A stretch of DNA of 37,058 nucleotides from an uncultured Porphyromonadaceae bacterium. Lineage in GTDB: Bacteria > Bacteroidota > Bacteroidia > Bacteroidales > Muribaculaceae. The notes beneath the pieces were generated by a model. The model saw only the letters and a list, made by a program, of their open reading frames with translations, was not told the origin of the DNA and did not search any database. Location of the stretch: contig CAMEGQ010000020.1 of assembly GCA_945916235.1 (NCBI GenBank), forward strand, positions 1 to 37,058, read 5' to 3'. The translations under genes and the position numbers were made by a program. This document shows, piece by piece, positions 7,621 to 14,719 of this stretch. How positions within the stretch are numbered: position 1 is the stretch's first letter; every line of letters starts with the position of its first letter.

Positions 7621-7720
7621 TGTTGTGTGAGAAGTTGTGAGAAGTTGTACGGAGTTGTTCGGGGTTGTGTCAGTTTGTACGGGGTTGTACGGACCTGTTC
7701 GGGGTTGTACGGAGTTGTTT
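7621..7720. repeat. Ten tandem 10-bp repeats, consensus GGGGTTGTAC
   Basis: Positions 7621-7720 divide into ten consecutive 10-base units resembling GGGGTTGTAC. Units at 7681 and 7701 match it exactly; the others (for example GAAGTTGTAC, GGAGTTGTTC) differ at one to a few positions, with 7621, 7671 and 7691 most diverged. The period is close to one DNA helical turn, so every unit faces the same side. It lies between two genes, 9 bp upstream of the start at 7612. A binding array for a phage regulator is the simplest reading. Confidence 0.85.
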
Positions 7721-7743
7721 GCGAATCCTGAAAACCGGTCCGA

Positions 7744-8226
7744 CTATAGGGCATTTTTCTGGTGGATTTTTTTGAGATTGATCCCACATTCATGGTAAGA
7801 CTTCCGGATACGGTAGTAACACTGGCGCACGGTTTCGATCCTGTCCACGTCTATGCCGTGCATCTCGCACCAGGCGGCAATGAGTTTGTTCAGCCCGCAC
7901 GGCGCCTTTTCGAGCGGGGAAATGTCGCACCAGAGCGCCCTACTGAAAAGATCCTTGATCGTCTCCTGAACGGCCATCTTTCCGCGATCTCCCATGTGAT
8001 TGTATTCTTCGGGCGGTTTGGCCACAGAGTCGGGGATGGCTATCGCCGTAGAACCTTCGGGCGCTATCGCTTCGACCGGTTCTTCAGGAAGGCGCTTGCG
8101 GATGTAAGTGCGGATCACGGCGTTCTGAGGCGAGGCAGCGGGGAAAACAACCGGGTTCCCCAGCCTGTTAGTAATCCACTGTGAAAGATACCGGGGAAGA
8201 TTGACATAGATAAGATATTGGCTCAT
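7744..8226 (-). CDS. Unknown phage protein, candidate late regulator
   Basis: 160 residues. The N-terminus (MSQYLIYVNLPRYLSQWI) and a Pro/Glu-rich middle are followed by a helical, basic C-terminal half (residues 85-160) with Cys at CDISPLEKAPCGLNKLIAAWC and a basic end. The C-terminal half could be DNA-binding but shows no standard helix-turn-helix. It is transcribed from the repeat-rich region and lies immediately upstream of the 10-bp repeat array and the head operon, a typical position for a late-gene switch. The regulatory role is inference from context only. Confidence 0.5.
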   Translation of the reverse strand: MSQYLIYVNLPRYLSQWITNRLGNPVVFPAASPQNAVIRTYIRKRLPEEPVEAIAPEGSTAIAIPDSVAKPPEEYNHMGDRGKMAVQETIKDLFSRALWCDISPLEKAPCGLNKLIAAWCEMHGIDVDRIETVRQCYYRIRKSYHECGINLKKIHQKNAL

Positions 8227-8242
8227 TAGAAGTTAATTTACA

Positions 8243-8276
8243 CAAAGTTACAATTTTTTTCGGGGAATCGAGCAAA
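8243..8276 (-). promoter_or_regulatory. Possible promoter for the 160-residue protein
   Basis: TAACTTTG on the minus strand (8250-8243) matches the -7 consensus. A TTTG lies at 8276-8273, giving a 22-bp spacer, longer than the 19-20 bp seen elsewhere here. The GTAGA array begins just upstream (8281), so binding there could control it. Confidence 0.4.
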
Positions 8277-8280
8277 TACA

Positions 8281-8556
8281 GTAGAAAAATCAATTGAATT
8301 TAGTAGGTATATTTTGCGATCTACCGAATCTACCTTTTCTACCTTTTTGAAAATGAGGGTTAATATCCATATTTACAGCGCATTAAGTAAAAGTGCTCAG
8401 AGCTGAAAACCCTCAAAAAAGGTAGAAAAACCGTCTACAAGGTAGATTTTACCTGTTAAAATCTACAAAAGTAGAAAAAAGTAGATTGAGGTTTACAGGT
8501 AATAAGTATATAAAGTCTCTGATTTATAGAGAAGTAGATTAGGTAGAAAGTGTAGA
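8281..8556. repeat. GTAGA iteron cluster, candidate replication origin
   Basis: Thirteen GTAGA pentamers in 276 bp. Eight are on the plus strand, starting at 8281, 8422, 8442, 8471, 8481, 8534, 8543 and 8552. Five are on the minus strand, seen as TCTAC starting at 8320, 8329, 8338, 8434 and 8462. Two copies form a perfect inverted repeat, GTAGATTTTA (8442-8451) and TAAAATCTAC (8457-8466), around a 5-bp centre. The segment is AT-rich, free of genes (8227-8690) and close to the primase operon. An iteron-type origin or a multi-site operator would both fit. Confidence 0.65.
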
Positions 8557-8602
8557 TTCAAAAATAGGTGCCTTATTTTTTCGCGGTAATTACTTTCGGC
8601 GC

Positions 8603-8633
8603 AAAAAAAGGAGGCCGTTTCGCAACGTCCTCC
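8603..8633 (-). terminator. Terminator of the early operon
   Basis: Stem GGAGG, one mismatch, CGTT, loop TCGC, AACG, then CCTCC (8610-8633). On the minus strand it is followed by seven U (8609-8603). It ends leftward transcription coming from the primase operon before the GTAGA repeats. It shares the stem-mismatch-stem layout of the other terminators of this genome. Confidence 0.75.
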
Positions 8634-8690
8634 TTCCTCAAACGTATTTAGATTAAATCTCGCTTATGAAACATTAATGGACTTATACCC

Positions 8691-8813
8691 TTAATATAAA
8701 CCCTTATCGTCTTCGCTCACTTGGTCAGCAGCTTCGATAAGCGCCTCGCAATAGATTCCTCCGAGGCAGTGGTGGCACTCGCTCGGAGTCTCATTAGTCG
8801 GGCTCATCGCCAT
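8691..8813 (-). CDS. Small protein with CxxC motif (40 aa)
   Basis: A 40-codon ORF read directly from the minus strand, starting ATG at 8813 (an alternative ATG is two codons in, 8807). It contains ECHHCLGGIYCEA, a CxxC followed by a third Cys six residues on, which may bind zinc. The C-terminus is acidic. Its start lies inside the end of the 28-codon ORF upstream, and its stop is about 60 bp before the operon terminator. Both points support it as a real last gene of the early operon. Function unknown. Confidence 0.5.
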   Translation of the reverse strand: MAMSPTNETPSECHHCLGGIYCEALIEAADQVSEDDKGLY

Positions 8814-8880
8814 ATCCTTCAAATTCAAACACGAACTTTTTTACATTCGTATCGCTTGATTCAAATATCTTATAATTCAT
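8794..8880 (-). CDS. Very small acidic protein (28 aa)
   Basis: 28 codons from ATG at 8880 to a stop at 8794-8796, five bases past the preceding gene and overlapping the next by 20 bp. The sequence is hydrophilic with a strand-like centre (KKFVFEFEGYG) and an acidic end. Tight packing between two other early genes is the only argument for it. Function unknown. Confidence 0.4.
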   Translation of the reverse strand: MNYKIFESSDTNVKKFVFEFEGYGDEPD

Positions 8881-8885
8881 CGTTC

Positions 8886-9233
8886 TTAATTTTTTGTAAG
8901 AAACTTAGGGATCCTGCACCAGTGAGTGGGACTTACCAAATCGCCGTCCAGAGTGTACCAGTCTTCACCATCCCAATAGGCCACTTCATTATAGCCAGGG
9001 CCGATAAAACTTGCAGGGATGTGAGCTAACACATCTTCATCCGGTTCAGGCATCGTATCATTCACATTGATCCACTGCTTGGCCGAAGCCCATTCTACAC
9101 CTTTGTTCCATCCGTCGGAGAAGTTGTCGCTCGGTATGTATACGGCACATTCAAGCTCCGTTTCCGTGAGATCTTTATCATTAAAGTGAGTCGTCGCCCA
9201 TGCTCGACGCTTAGCTATTTCTTCTGCTTTCAT
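8886..9233 (-). CDS. DUF551-like small phage protein
   Basis: 115 residues. The C-terminal half has the DUF551-type pattern: QWINVNDTMPEPDEDVL, then VAYWDGEDWY and a closing THWCRIP. Such proteins are frequent in phage early regions and have no established function. The N-terminal half is a helical extension (KAEEIAKRRAWATTHF) also common in these proteins. ATG at 9233 overlaps the upstream stop in an ATGA arrangement, placing it firmly in the early operon. Confidence 0.75.
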   Translation of the reverse strand: MKAEEIAKRRAWATTHFNDKDLTETELECAVYIPSDNFSDGWNKGVEWASAKQWINVNDTMPEPDEDVLAHIPASFIGPGYNEVAYWDGEDWYTLDGDLVSPTHWCRIPKFLTKN

Positions 9234-9427
9234 TGTTCATCGAAATTAATGCGCGGTTGGATTTTCTCCTGCGTGATATGTTCCACCCGCTTGATTTCTG
9301 TATCAATTATTCTCTCATAATCTTTGGCGCAACAGAGGGCCACCTTGTCTTTTCCTTTCGATCGGAAATACCGCTGCTGCCACTGCCTCATTTTCGATAC
9401 GTTGTCGAAGAATTCTCGAGGCGTCAT
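9230..9427 (-). CDS. Small early phage protein (65 aa)
   Basis: 65 residues, basic and helical, beginning MTPREFFDNVSKMRQWQQRYF. The phrase with paired aromatic and basic residues, followed by a Glu-rich helix, is of a type I have seen in Bacteroides prophage early regions. No function is known. It overlaps both neighbours by four bases (ATGA), so translation is coupled. Confidence 0.6.
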   Translation of the reverse strand: MTPREFFDNVSKMRQWQQRYFRSKGKDKVALCCAKDYERIIDTEIKRVEHITQEKIQPRINFDEQ

Positions 9428-9744
9428 ATTTCATCGATATAATAGCCAACGAGCTTATAATACGGCAAGCATATCCGATAAGGGCTATCGGGTTTAGGCT
9501 TGACGTATAGGACAAATTCTCCTTCCTCGTCTTCGATATATTCGTAAATTCCGGTATATATCCTCCAGTTTGAGAATACAAGGTTTACGGTTGTCCCCTG
9601 CGGTACGTGCTCATTAAGGAAATCTTCCGGATCTTTAAGAGTAACCTCTTTCGTGGAACCGTCGTCGTTCCTGACGTTTATCACCATCTTCGATTCGGTG
9701 ATGTCGCTGCTCATAAGTAGCTGCGCGATTGCAGATTCTTTCAT
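9424..9744 (-). CDS. Unknown early phage protein (106 aa)
   Basis: 106 residues, acidic, beta-rich by inspection: VINVRNDDGSTKEVTL, NLVFSNWRIYTGIYEY, EFVLYVKPKPDSPYRI. It could be a small OB- or SH3-like barrel, but I cannot assign it. It lies 12 bp downstream of the primase-helicase stop and four bases into the next gene, so a replication accessory role is possible from context alone. Confidence 0.55.
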   Translation of the reverse strand: MKESAIAQLLMSSDITESKMVINVRNDDGSTKEVTLKDPEDFLNEHVPQGTTVNLVFSNWRIYTGIYEYIEDEEGEFVLYVKPKPDSPYRICLPYYKLVGYYIDEI

Positions 9745-9756
9745 ATCAGTATTTTT

Positions 9757-12700
9757 TTAGTATGGTAAAGTTTTGTCGTTTTCGTCGATGTCGATACTAT
9801 CGACATCATCTTCATGGGCGGTCTCGACTTCGAGATTGATGCCGTAATTTTCGGCAATCATTTCATAGTCGAAGCAGAGCGCCCAGTCTGTGTGACTTGT
9901 CTTCAGCACTTGCACTTGGCCGAATTGATTTGTGGTAGTAGCGTTTGAGTCTACCGGATTCGAGAGGTTCTTGAACTTCACAGCGTTTTTGGTGCCGAGA
10001 TATTCCTTGGAATTTTCAAGGTAAAAGCGAAGCGACTCAGTCGGGAGCGTCACGTCTCCCATCGCTTTGCCGTTTTTCTTGTAGAGCGGGAATATTCGCT
10101 TCACCAGGAGATAGAGGATAGGTTTCGCCCTCGGGAAAACTATATTCTCCTTCATGCCCTTTCCTTTGAAGCGGTTCTCATATTTAATTCGATAGTCAGC
10201 TTCGATAAATATATCTCCGTTCTGATGAAGGAAATCCACCACATTCCAGAAATTGGCTATCTCATTTGTGGATCGACATTCTTTGTTCTGGCGGAGTATG
10301 CCGGCTACACAGATACCGAGCATCTCCTTGTAGTCGAAGCAAACATCCAGAACGCCGGCCAGCGTTCGGAATATGGCAAGCGGAATAACCCAGTTTCGGA
10401 AAATTCGATCTTCCACTGACTCGCCCTCTATGAATGAAAGGATATCTGCCATGGCAGCCTTATAGTTGGAACTGAAATCCGCTTCAACTCTTTTTCGGTG
10501 TTTGAGGATCTCAAGCACGAGATGTGAGCAGCCCAGATCTCGGATAGCCTTGAGCTCGTCAAACTTCCTCTTTGCTTCGGTCGAGAACTCCGATTTATTG
10601 AATGTAAGGAATACGAGACGATGGAAAATAGCGATATCAATAGTAGGCATTTCCTGACCGGAAAGAATGATACCGCAGTCTACGGCGGTAGTCTCGCGCT
10701 TCTTGTCACGGTCCATATTCATCCTCGTGCGTCCGACTCCATCATATAGACCTTTCAGGAACTCGCGGCGGGTCAGCTCGATGGTGTTCTTGTATTCGTC
10801 AAGGTGAACAAGCGCATTTGCACATTGAGCCACAGCGTCGGCCAGAGCCGCGTCGGTGGCCATAGATAAATTCACCGGCTCATTGTTCTGGATGAAAAAT
10901 GCCATAAGCGAGTGGCCAAGCTCCGACTTACCGGAGCCTTTCGGGCCGAAAAGATTCAGGAGCGGGAAGTTCTTTGTAACACCCCTGACCACATCCTTGA
11001 AAAGTGTGGCCAGAAAGAAACAGATTCCGACTTTGGCATTATCGCCGAATACCTCTATGAGTTTATCTGTGTATTTGCGGAAAGAGATGTCATTGAGGGC
11101 GGCATGTGCGAACTTGCGCTCGAACTGAAACAGATTCCTTTCGTTGCGATATATCTTTGAAGCGGACGGAAGATAGAAATTGCCGATATCCTTCAGCTTG
11201 ACAATTCCGAAATCATCCACCGGAATCCATTGGCCGTTCCAGGAGACCCCGTTTCCGAAAGCGAAGAATTCATCCTGCTGCCACCCTAACTGTGTAATTT
11301 CAATAGCGGTTTCGGTCTTTTCATAAAGGAATCCTTTAAGTTTCGTGAGCTGCTCGTCCTTTGCTTTCCAGATGAAATTTCCGAATCCTTCCACACGGAG
11401 CTTGAATCTCTGAAGAGACACGAGATCCTCCTGCTTAAGTTCGATTATTTCATCCTGGCCGTTGACATTAACTATGCGGTAAAGTCGTTTCGGATTGATG
11501 GCGTCTTTAATGTGGAAAAGCGGCTCCATGGTGAAGTTAGACCACTCAATCTGCTGGCCGTCCTTATCGAGGGAAAAATAACAGTGGTGCCTTTCGGAAA
11601 ATCCATATTTCTGATACAGTTCCTGATCGATCAGCTTCTCCCCGGTCGCAGATTTTCGCTGCACATTGCCCTGAATTGCCTCGTTAATTGCGGATTTGAT
11701 CATCGCCTCAGAGCAAATAAACATCTTGGAGAGGCGCTTGATTAGTATCTTTTTGAGATTCTGATCCTTGACGTTGGCTAATAATGAAACCGCAGGACGG
11801 AAAACCTCTGCACGTTCGACGGCAGTCTCCCTCCCGATGAGCCGTTTCGATGCGTACCAAGGTATGAAATCCTCTTTAGGGATGTCATTAAGAACTGCTT
11901 TCGAGGTGATGTAACTGTCCGGATCTGCTTTTATCGTTATGTCCCCGGGCTGAATCTCTTTAACTATTACATTGAACCCCAGTTCAAGAGCTTTGAGGCC
12001 GAGCTTCATAACAGTAGCTATGCCTGTACCATACGGCTCTCCTTGTTTGGGAGGATCAATGTCCGGTATGAAGCAGAGCGTTGGATTGAACCTTCTCAGT
12101 TGTTCAAAATGCTTGTCAGTCCAAGCCGTACCTAATGCCGCAATCGTATTAACGATTCCGATGGACTGAAGTTTCAACGCGTCCGGTGCTCCTTCCACAA
12201 GGTAAAAGAGCTCGTCTTTAGCTCCGATTCGGATGGCGTTTCGCAAACCGAAAATGATCTCTCCCTTGTGGAAGATAGAACTTTCCGGAGAATTGATATA
12301 CTTGCATTTGTCATCCTTAAGAAGCGTCCTTGCCGTAAATCCCAGAACTTGACCTGAGCGCGAATATATCGGGATGGTGATTCTGTCACGATAGAAGTCA
12401 TAGATTTCCCCTTTTTCATTCTTCTTAAGCAGCCCGAGTTCAAGAAGGATCTCCGTGGAAAATCCTTTAGCTTTTGCCCAGTCACGAAATCTATTATGCC
12501 CCGGTGCAAATCCGATGTTTTCCTGCTCACAGAACTCTTTGGGCCAGCGGCTGAAAGCGTATTCGCGTGCCAATCGTGCTTTTTCGTCCTTAGCTTTCAA
12601 CTGCTCCACGAAGAATTCGGCAGCTGCTTTGTTGATGGTCAGCATAGATTCGCGCTTTTTTATGGCTGCGATCTCTTCGGCTGTCTTCGGCTCCGATTTT

Positions 12701-12993
12701 TCGGAGAGCTTATAATTTGCTTTCGCGGCCAGATATCTCATAGCCTCCGGATAGCTCATGTGCTGAACATCCATAAGGAAAGAAACCGCGTCGCCACCAA
12801 CACCGCACTGAAAACATTTGAAGATGTTCATAGACGGCGTTACCATGAAAGACGGCGAATTATCGGAATGAAGCGGGCACTTGGCTACGAGACGGGAGCC
12901 TCTCTGGACCAACTTCCCCTTCATGAAGTCTTCCACGACATCCTCGATGTTAGTCCGATCAAGGATGATTTGTTTATCTTTTTCGTCAATCAT
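9757..12993 (-). CDS. DnaG-type primase fused to AAA+/SF3-like helicase
   Basis: 1078 residues, the only clear replication enzyme of the phage. Domains in order: CHC2 zinc ribbon (C39, H42, C60, C63); primase core with TOPRIM motifs (VEGAPDAL with E267; FIPDIDP with D311 and D313); a linker; then an ATPase with Walker A GPKGSGKS near residue 685 and Walker B ALVHLDEY about 60 residues later. It should open DNA and make primers at the phage origin, with host polymerase doing elongation. It dominates the early operon. The N-terminal zinc and TOPRIM residues look intact. Confidence 0.9.
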   Translation of the reverse strand: MIDEKDKQIILDRTNIEDVVEDFMKGKLVQRGSRLVAKCPLHSDNSPSFMVTPSMNIFKCFQCGVGGDAVSFLMDVQHMSYPEAMRYLAAKANYKLSEKSEPKTAEEIAAIKKRESMLTINKAAAEFFVEQLKAKDEKARLAREYAFSRWPKEFCEQENIGFAPGHNRFRDWAKAKGFSTEILLELGLLKKNEKGEIYDFYRDRITIPIYSRSGQVLGFTARTLLKDDKCKYINSPESSIFHKGEIIFGLRNAIRIGAKDELFYLVEGAPDALKLQSIGIVNTIAALGTAWTDKHFEQLRRFNPTLCFIPDIDPPKQGEPYGTGIATVMKLGLKALELGFNVIVKEIQPGDITIKADPDSYITSKAVLNDIPKEDFIPWYASKRLIGRETAVERAEVFRPAVSLLANVKDQNLKKILIKRLSKMFICSEAMIKSAINEAIQGNVQRKSATGEKLIDQELYQKYGFSERHHCYFSLDKDGQQIEWSNFTMEPLFHIKDAINPKRLYRIVNVNGQDEIIELKQEDLVSLQRFKLRVEGFGNFIWKAKDEQLTKLKGFLYEKTETAIEITQLGWQQDEFFAFGNGVSWNGQWIPVDDFGIVKLKDIGNFYLPSASKIYRNERNLFQFERKFAHAALNDISFRKYTDKLIEVFGDNAKVGICFFLATLFKDVVRGVTKNFPLLNLFGPKGSGKSELGHSLMAFFIQNNEPVNLSMATDAALADAVAQCANALVHLDEYKNTIELTRREFLKGLYDGVGRTRMNMDRDKKRETTAVDCGIILSGQEMPTIDIAIFHRLVFLTFNKSEFSTEAKRKFDELKAIRDLGCSHLVLEILKHRKRVEADFSSNYKAAMADILSFIEGESVEDRIFRNWVIPLAIFRTLAGVLDVCFDYKEMLGICVAGILRQNKECRSTNEIANFWNVVDFLHQNGDIFIEADYRIKYENRFKGKGMKENIVFPRAKPILYLLVKRIFPLYKKNGKAMGDVTLPTESLRFYLENSKEYLGTKNAVKFKNLSNPVDSNATTTNQFGQVQVLKTSHTDWALCFDYEMIAENYGINLEVETAHEDDVDSIDIDENDKTLPY

Positions 12994-13005
12994 CGCGTGA
13001 ACGGA

Positions 13006-13227
13006 TTAAAATTCGATATCGTAAGAAGAAGCACGACGCCCGTGGTAATAACATCGTCCATCCGAACGCCACGAAGCGGAGCGCCAGAGCCCTTTTACGA
13101 GTATAGATCCTTTAGCTCCGGACACGCAACCTTTCTCAAACCGCACTTCGAAGAATTCTATATCATCGCGGTTCTGGATGGCTTGCTCCCATTCGCTGAC
13201 ATGATGTTTGGTGATATTATTTTTCAT
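13006..13227 (-). CDS. Unknown small early protein (73 aa)
   Basis: 73 residues. The sequence has a central segment EVRFEKGCVSGAKGSILVKGLW followed by a basic, Arg-rich stretch; no family recognised. It overlaps the LuxR-type regulator by 11 bp and ends 12 bp before the primase start, so it is part of the early operon. Confidence 0.5.
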   Translation of the reverse strand: MKNNITKHHVSEWEQAIQNRDDIEFFEVRFEKGCVSGAKGSILVKGLWRSASWRSDGRCYYHGRRASSYDIEF

Positions 13228-13762
13228 GGAAATAACTTATGATCTGATTTGTGTTCTTGAAGTGAAGTCGCGCCTTGATGTTTGCGATGTGACGGTGCAT
13301 CGTGCAAATAGAAATGCCAAGTTCCTCGGCCACTTCTATGTTAGACATTCCAGTGGCCAGAAGGCGCCCGACTTCTTCCTCCCTTGGAGAGAGCTTCGAA
13401 TGGAGACTCGGTTTGCAGATCACACCCTCATGAATGCACTCACCGCGAATTGGGCATCGGACTTCCTCGATGCACATGGCTCCGAGTTGGTTTATGTCAT
13501 AGGATAGGGTATCGTTTTCTCCGAAATTACAGCGGATGAACCGATGCACTATCTTGAACATGAAAAAATCCTTGTTGCGCTCGCTCTTGCTGTAAAGTGA
13601 AGAGAGCGCGGCGAAGGCACCGGGATACAAATCACGAATGTATGAAATCAACTCATTCGTGATTTGTCGGCAGTCAACGTCATAGACAAACATAGATTTG
13701 TCGAATGGCTTGACGTACACGGTGCCATCGGGGCTGTTAAAAAACTCATACCGGTCAAGCAT
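13217..13762 (-). CDS. LuxR/GerE-type transcriptional regulator
   Basis: 181 residues. The C-terminal 60 residues are a LuxR-type helix-turn-helix: LSPREEEVGRLLATGMSN, then IEVAEELGISICTMHRHI, the turn and recognition helix, and a final helix. The N-terminal part carries a Cys cluster (CIEEVRCPIRGECIHEG and one more Cys) that could bind a metal. There is no receiver domain. Being second in the early operon, it is a good candidate for the activator of middle or late genes. It overlaps both neighbours (8 and 11 bp). Confidence 0.8.
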   Translation of the reverse strand: MLDRYEFFNSPDGTVYVKPFDKSMFVYDVDCRQITNELISYIRDLYPGAFAALSSLYSKSERNKDFFMFKIVHRFIRCNFGENDTLSYDINQLGAMCIEEVRCPIRGECIHEGVICKPSLHSKLSPREEEVGRLLATGMSNIEVAEELGISICTMHRHIANIKARLHFKNTNQIISYFHEK

Positions 13763-13943
13763 TTTGGCACTCCTTTATGATGGTGTTGATGACTTCTCTC
13801 TCTGCCGGCTTGAAATTGTCCTTTGCAAGCTTGGCATAGAAAGTCGAGTAACTCATACCTGTACGATCCATAACGACGGTGCGGAACGAGGTGCGTTCTG
13901 CGTCCGTCAAGAGTACTTGATAGTAGTAATCAGATATAACCAT
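13755..13943 (-). CDS. Small DNA-binding-like protein, first gene of early operon
   Basis: 62 residues from ATG at 13943. The longer upstream frame would run through the promoter and operator, so I reject it. The core TVVMDRTGMSYSTFYAKLAK reads as a helix-turn-helix with a recognition helix SYSTFYAKL, followed by a basic C-terminal helix. As the first leftward gene facing the repressor, it occupies the cro or antirepressor position of lambda-like phages. Role inferred from place and the short motif. Confidence 0.6.
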   Translation of the reverse strand: MVISDYYYQVLLTDAERTSFRTVVMDRTGMSYSTFYAKLAKDNFKPAEREVINTIIKECQNA

Positions 13944-13966
13944 TATTGAAAAATCTATTAAATAAA

Positions 13967-13998
13967 TTTGGTCAGTCCAGAAATTAGTCTTACTTTCG
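13967..13998 (+). promoter_or_regulatory. Promoter of the repressor gene
   Basis: TTTG at 13967-13970, 20-bp spacer, TACTTTCG at 13991-13998, one base off the -7 consensus. Predicted start of transcription near 14003, about 50 nt before the ATG at 14054. The -33 element lies inside the left operator, so the repressor could control its own synthesis. Confidence 0.55.
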
Positions 13999-14003
13999 GA
14001 CTG

Positions 14004-14011
14004 CAAATTTA
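14004..14011 (-). promoter_or_regulatory. -7 element of the leftward early promoter
   Basis: Minus-strand TAAATTTG followed by CAGT, a perfect -7 match. The -33 region (about 14031-14034) has no TTTG and lies in the right operator. It overlaps the rightward promoter head to head and should drive the early operon from 13943 onward. Confidence 0.6.
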
Positions 14012-14053
14012 GGAAAAGCTTTGGAATGCCTACTATATTTAATAGGTTTTTCT

Positions 14054-14452
14054 ATGTTAAGAAAAGTTAAAGTTGTAGATAAAACTGTTTATAACATGTA
14101 TAATCCGCAGAAAGTCTTAGACTTACTAAAAACAAGGTGCGTGTCTCAAAAAGAGCTGCTCGACTATATGGGCAAGAACTGGAATGGTTCCATCAAGGGA
14201 ATCATTACGGGCGACATCCGCGTGTCGAAGCTTGAAAAGATTGCCGACTTCTTCGGGGTACCGGTGGACGAATTTTTCGACAGAGAACAGAGTGTGAACG
14301 GTGTTTTGGTCGGTGGTGTCCGCAACAACGTTCACCACTTTTCGGTAAAGGCTGACCCTGCAGCGCTTCAGGCATTGATCGATGAAAAAGATAAAAGAAT
14401 CAAGCTTTTGGAAGACATGGTCGCCCTGTTAAAGGGCGAGAAGACCGAGTAA
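14054..14452 (+). CDS. XRE-type phage repressor
   Basis: 132 residues from the ATG at 14054; the ORF can be extended to a TTG at 14021, but that lies in the operator. The N-terminal half is a helix-turn-helix of the XRE type: VLDLLKTRCVSQKELLDYMG, a glycine-rich turn, then VSKLEKIADFFGVPVDEFFD, the typical closing helix. The C-terminal 30 residues form a short Lys/Glu coiled coil (IDEKDKRIKLLEDMVAL), probably for oligomerisation. There is no LexA-type peptidase domain, so induction must work by another route. One of only three plus-strand genes well supported in the window. Confidence 0.8.
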   Translation: MLRKVKVVDKTVYNMYNPQKVLDLLKTRCVSQKELLDYMGKNWNGSIKGIITGDIRVSKLEKIADFFGVPVDEFFDREQSVNGVLVGGVRNNVHHFSVKADPAALQALIDEKDKRIKLLEDMVALLKGEKTE

Positions 14453-14458
14453 ATTTAC

Positions 14459-14656
14459 TCGGACAAATTTCGGACAAATATAAGCCAAAATAACAATAAT
14501 GCAGGAATGCAAGTGTTTAATAATTAAGAGCGGAGAGGAACTGCTTGCGACCCTAAGTGTCTCGTCCTCTCCGCAATTTAACTCGTAAAACGCTGATAGT
14601 CAATAGGTTATCAGCGTTTTGAATTTCAATGTCGGACAAATCTCGGACAAGTCCGA
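14459..14656. other. Probable attP with paired arm-type repeats
   Basis: The intergenic space before the integrase holds two 11-bp tandem pairs of TCGGACAA: 14459-14479 (two exact TCGGACAAAT) and 14632-14650. A half-site in inverted orientation follows at 14651-14656. Between them lies GCGGAGAGGA (14530-14539) complementary to TCCTCTCCGC (14565-14574). The string CGTCCTCTCCGCA (14563-14575) resembles the 3' end of a tRNA acceptor stem, as in phages that integrate into tRNA genes. Core and arm assignment is inference. Confidence 0.55.
14587..14620 (+). terminator. Perfect 12-bp inverted repeat, likely bidirectional terminator
   Basis: AAAACGCTGATA (14587-14598) and TATCAGCGTTTT (14609-14620) around a 10-base loop. 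A and T runs are built into the stem ends, so it could stop transcription from either side: the repressor message on the plus strand, or antisense reading. It may equally belong to the attachment site, since it lies between the two arm-repeat pairs. Confidence 0.5.
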
Positions 14657-14719
14657 ACCAAGTGAGAACAAATCGAGTACAAACACTTGCATTCTTTTTT
14701 GCTAAAGAATGTTAAAAAA

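Larger units (their letters stand above)
13949..14051. promoter_or_regulatory. Paired operators of the immunity region
   Basis: Two 23-bp sites, 13949-13971 and 14029-14051, are inverted copies of each other matching at 19 of 23 positions. They share a perfect core, CTATTAAATA (13955-13964) and TATTTAATAG (14036-14045). One covers the -33 element of the rightward repressor promoter; the other covers the -33 region of the leftward early promoter. The layout is that of a repressor-controlled divergent switch. Confidence 0.75.

Noticed and set aside
7621-7720. CRISPR array.
   Set aside because: The 10-bp units have no spacers; the same applies to the 27-bp repeats at 313-373. No cas genes are present.
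7380-7793. Minus-strand ORF running through the 10-bp repeat array (repeats of TTPYN).
   Set aside because: It overlaps two better genes; its repeats result from the 10-bp period.
14499-14588. 29-codon plus-strand ORF across the probable attP.
   Set aside because: Its sequence is explained by the inverted repeat and tRNA-like string; no other sign of coding.
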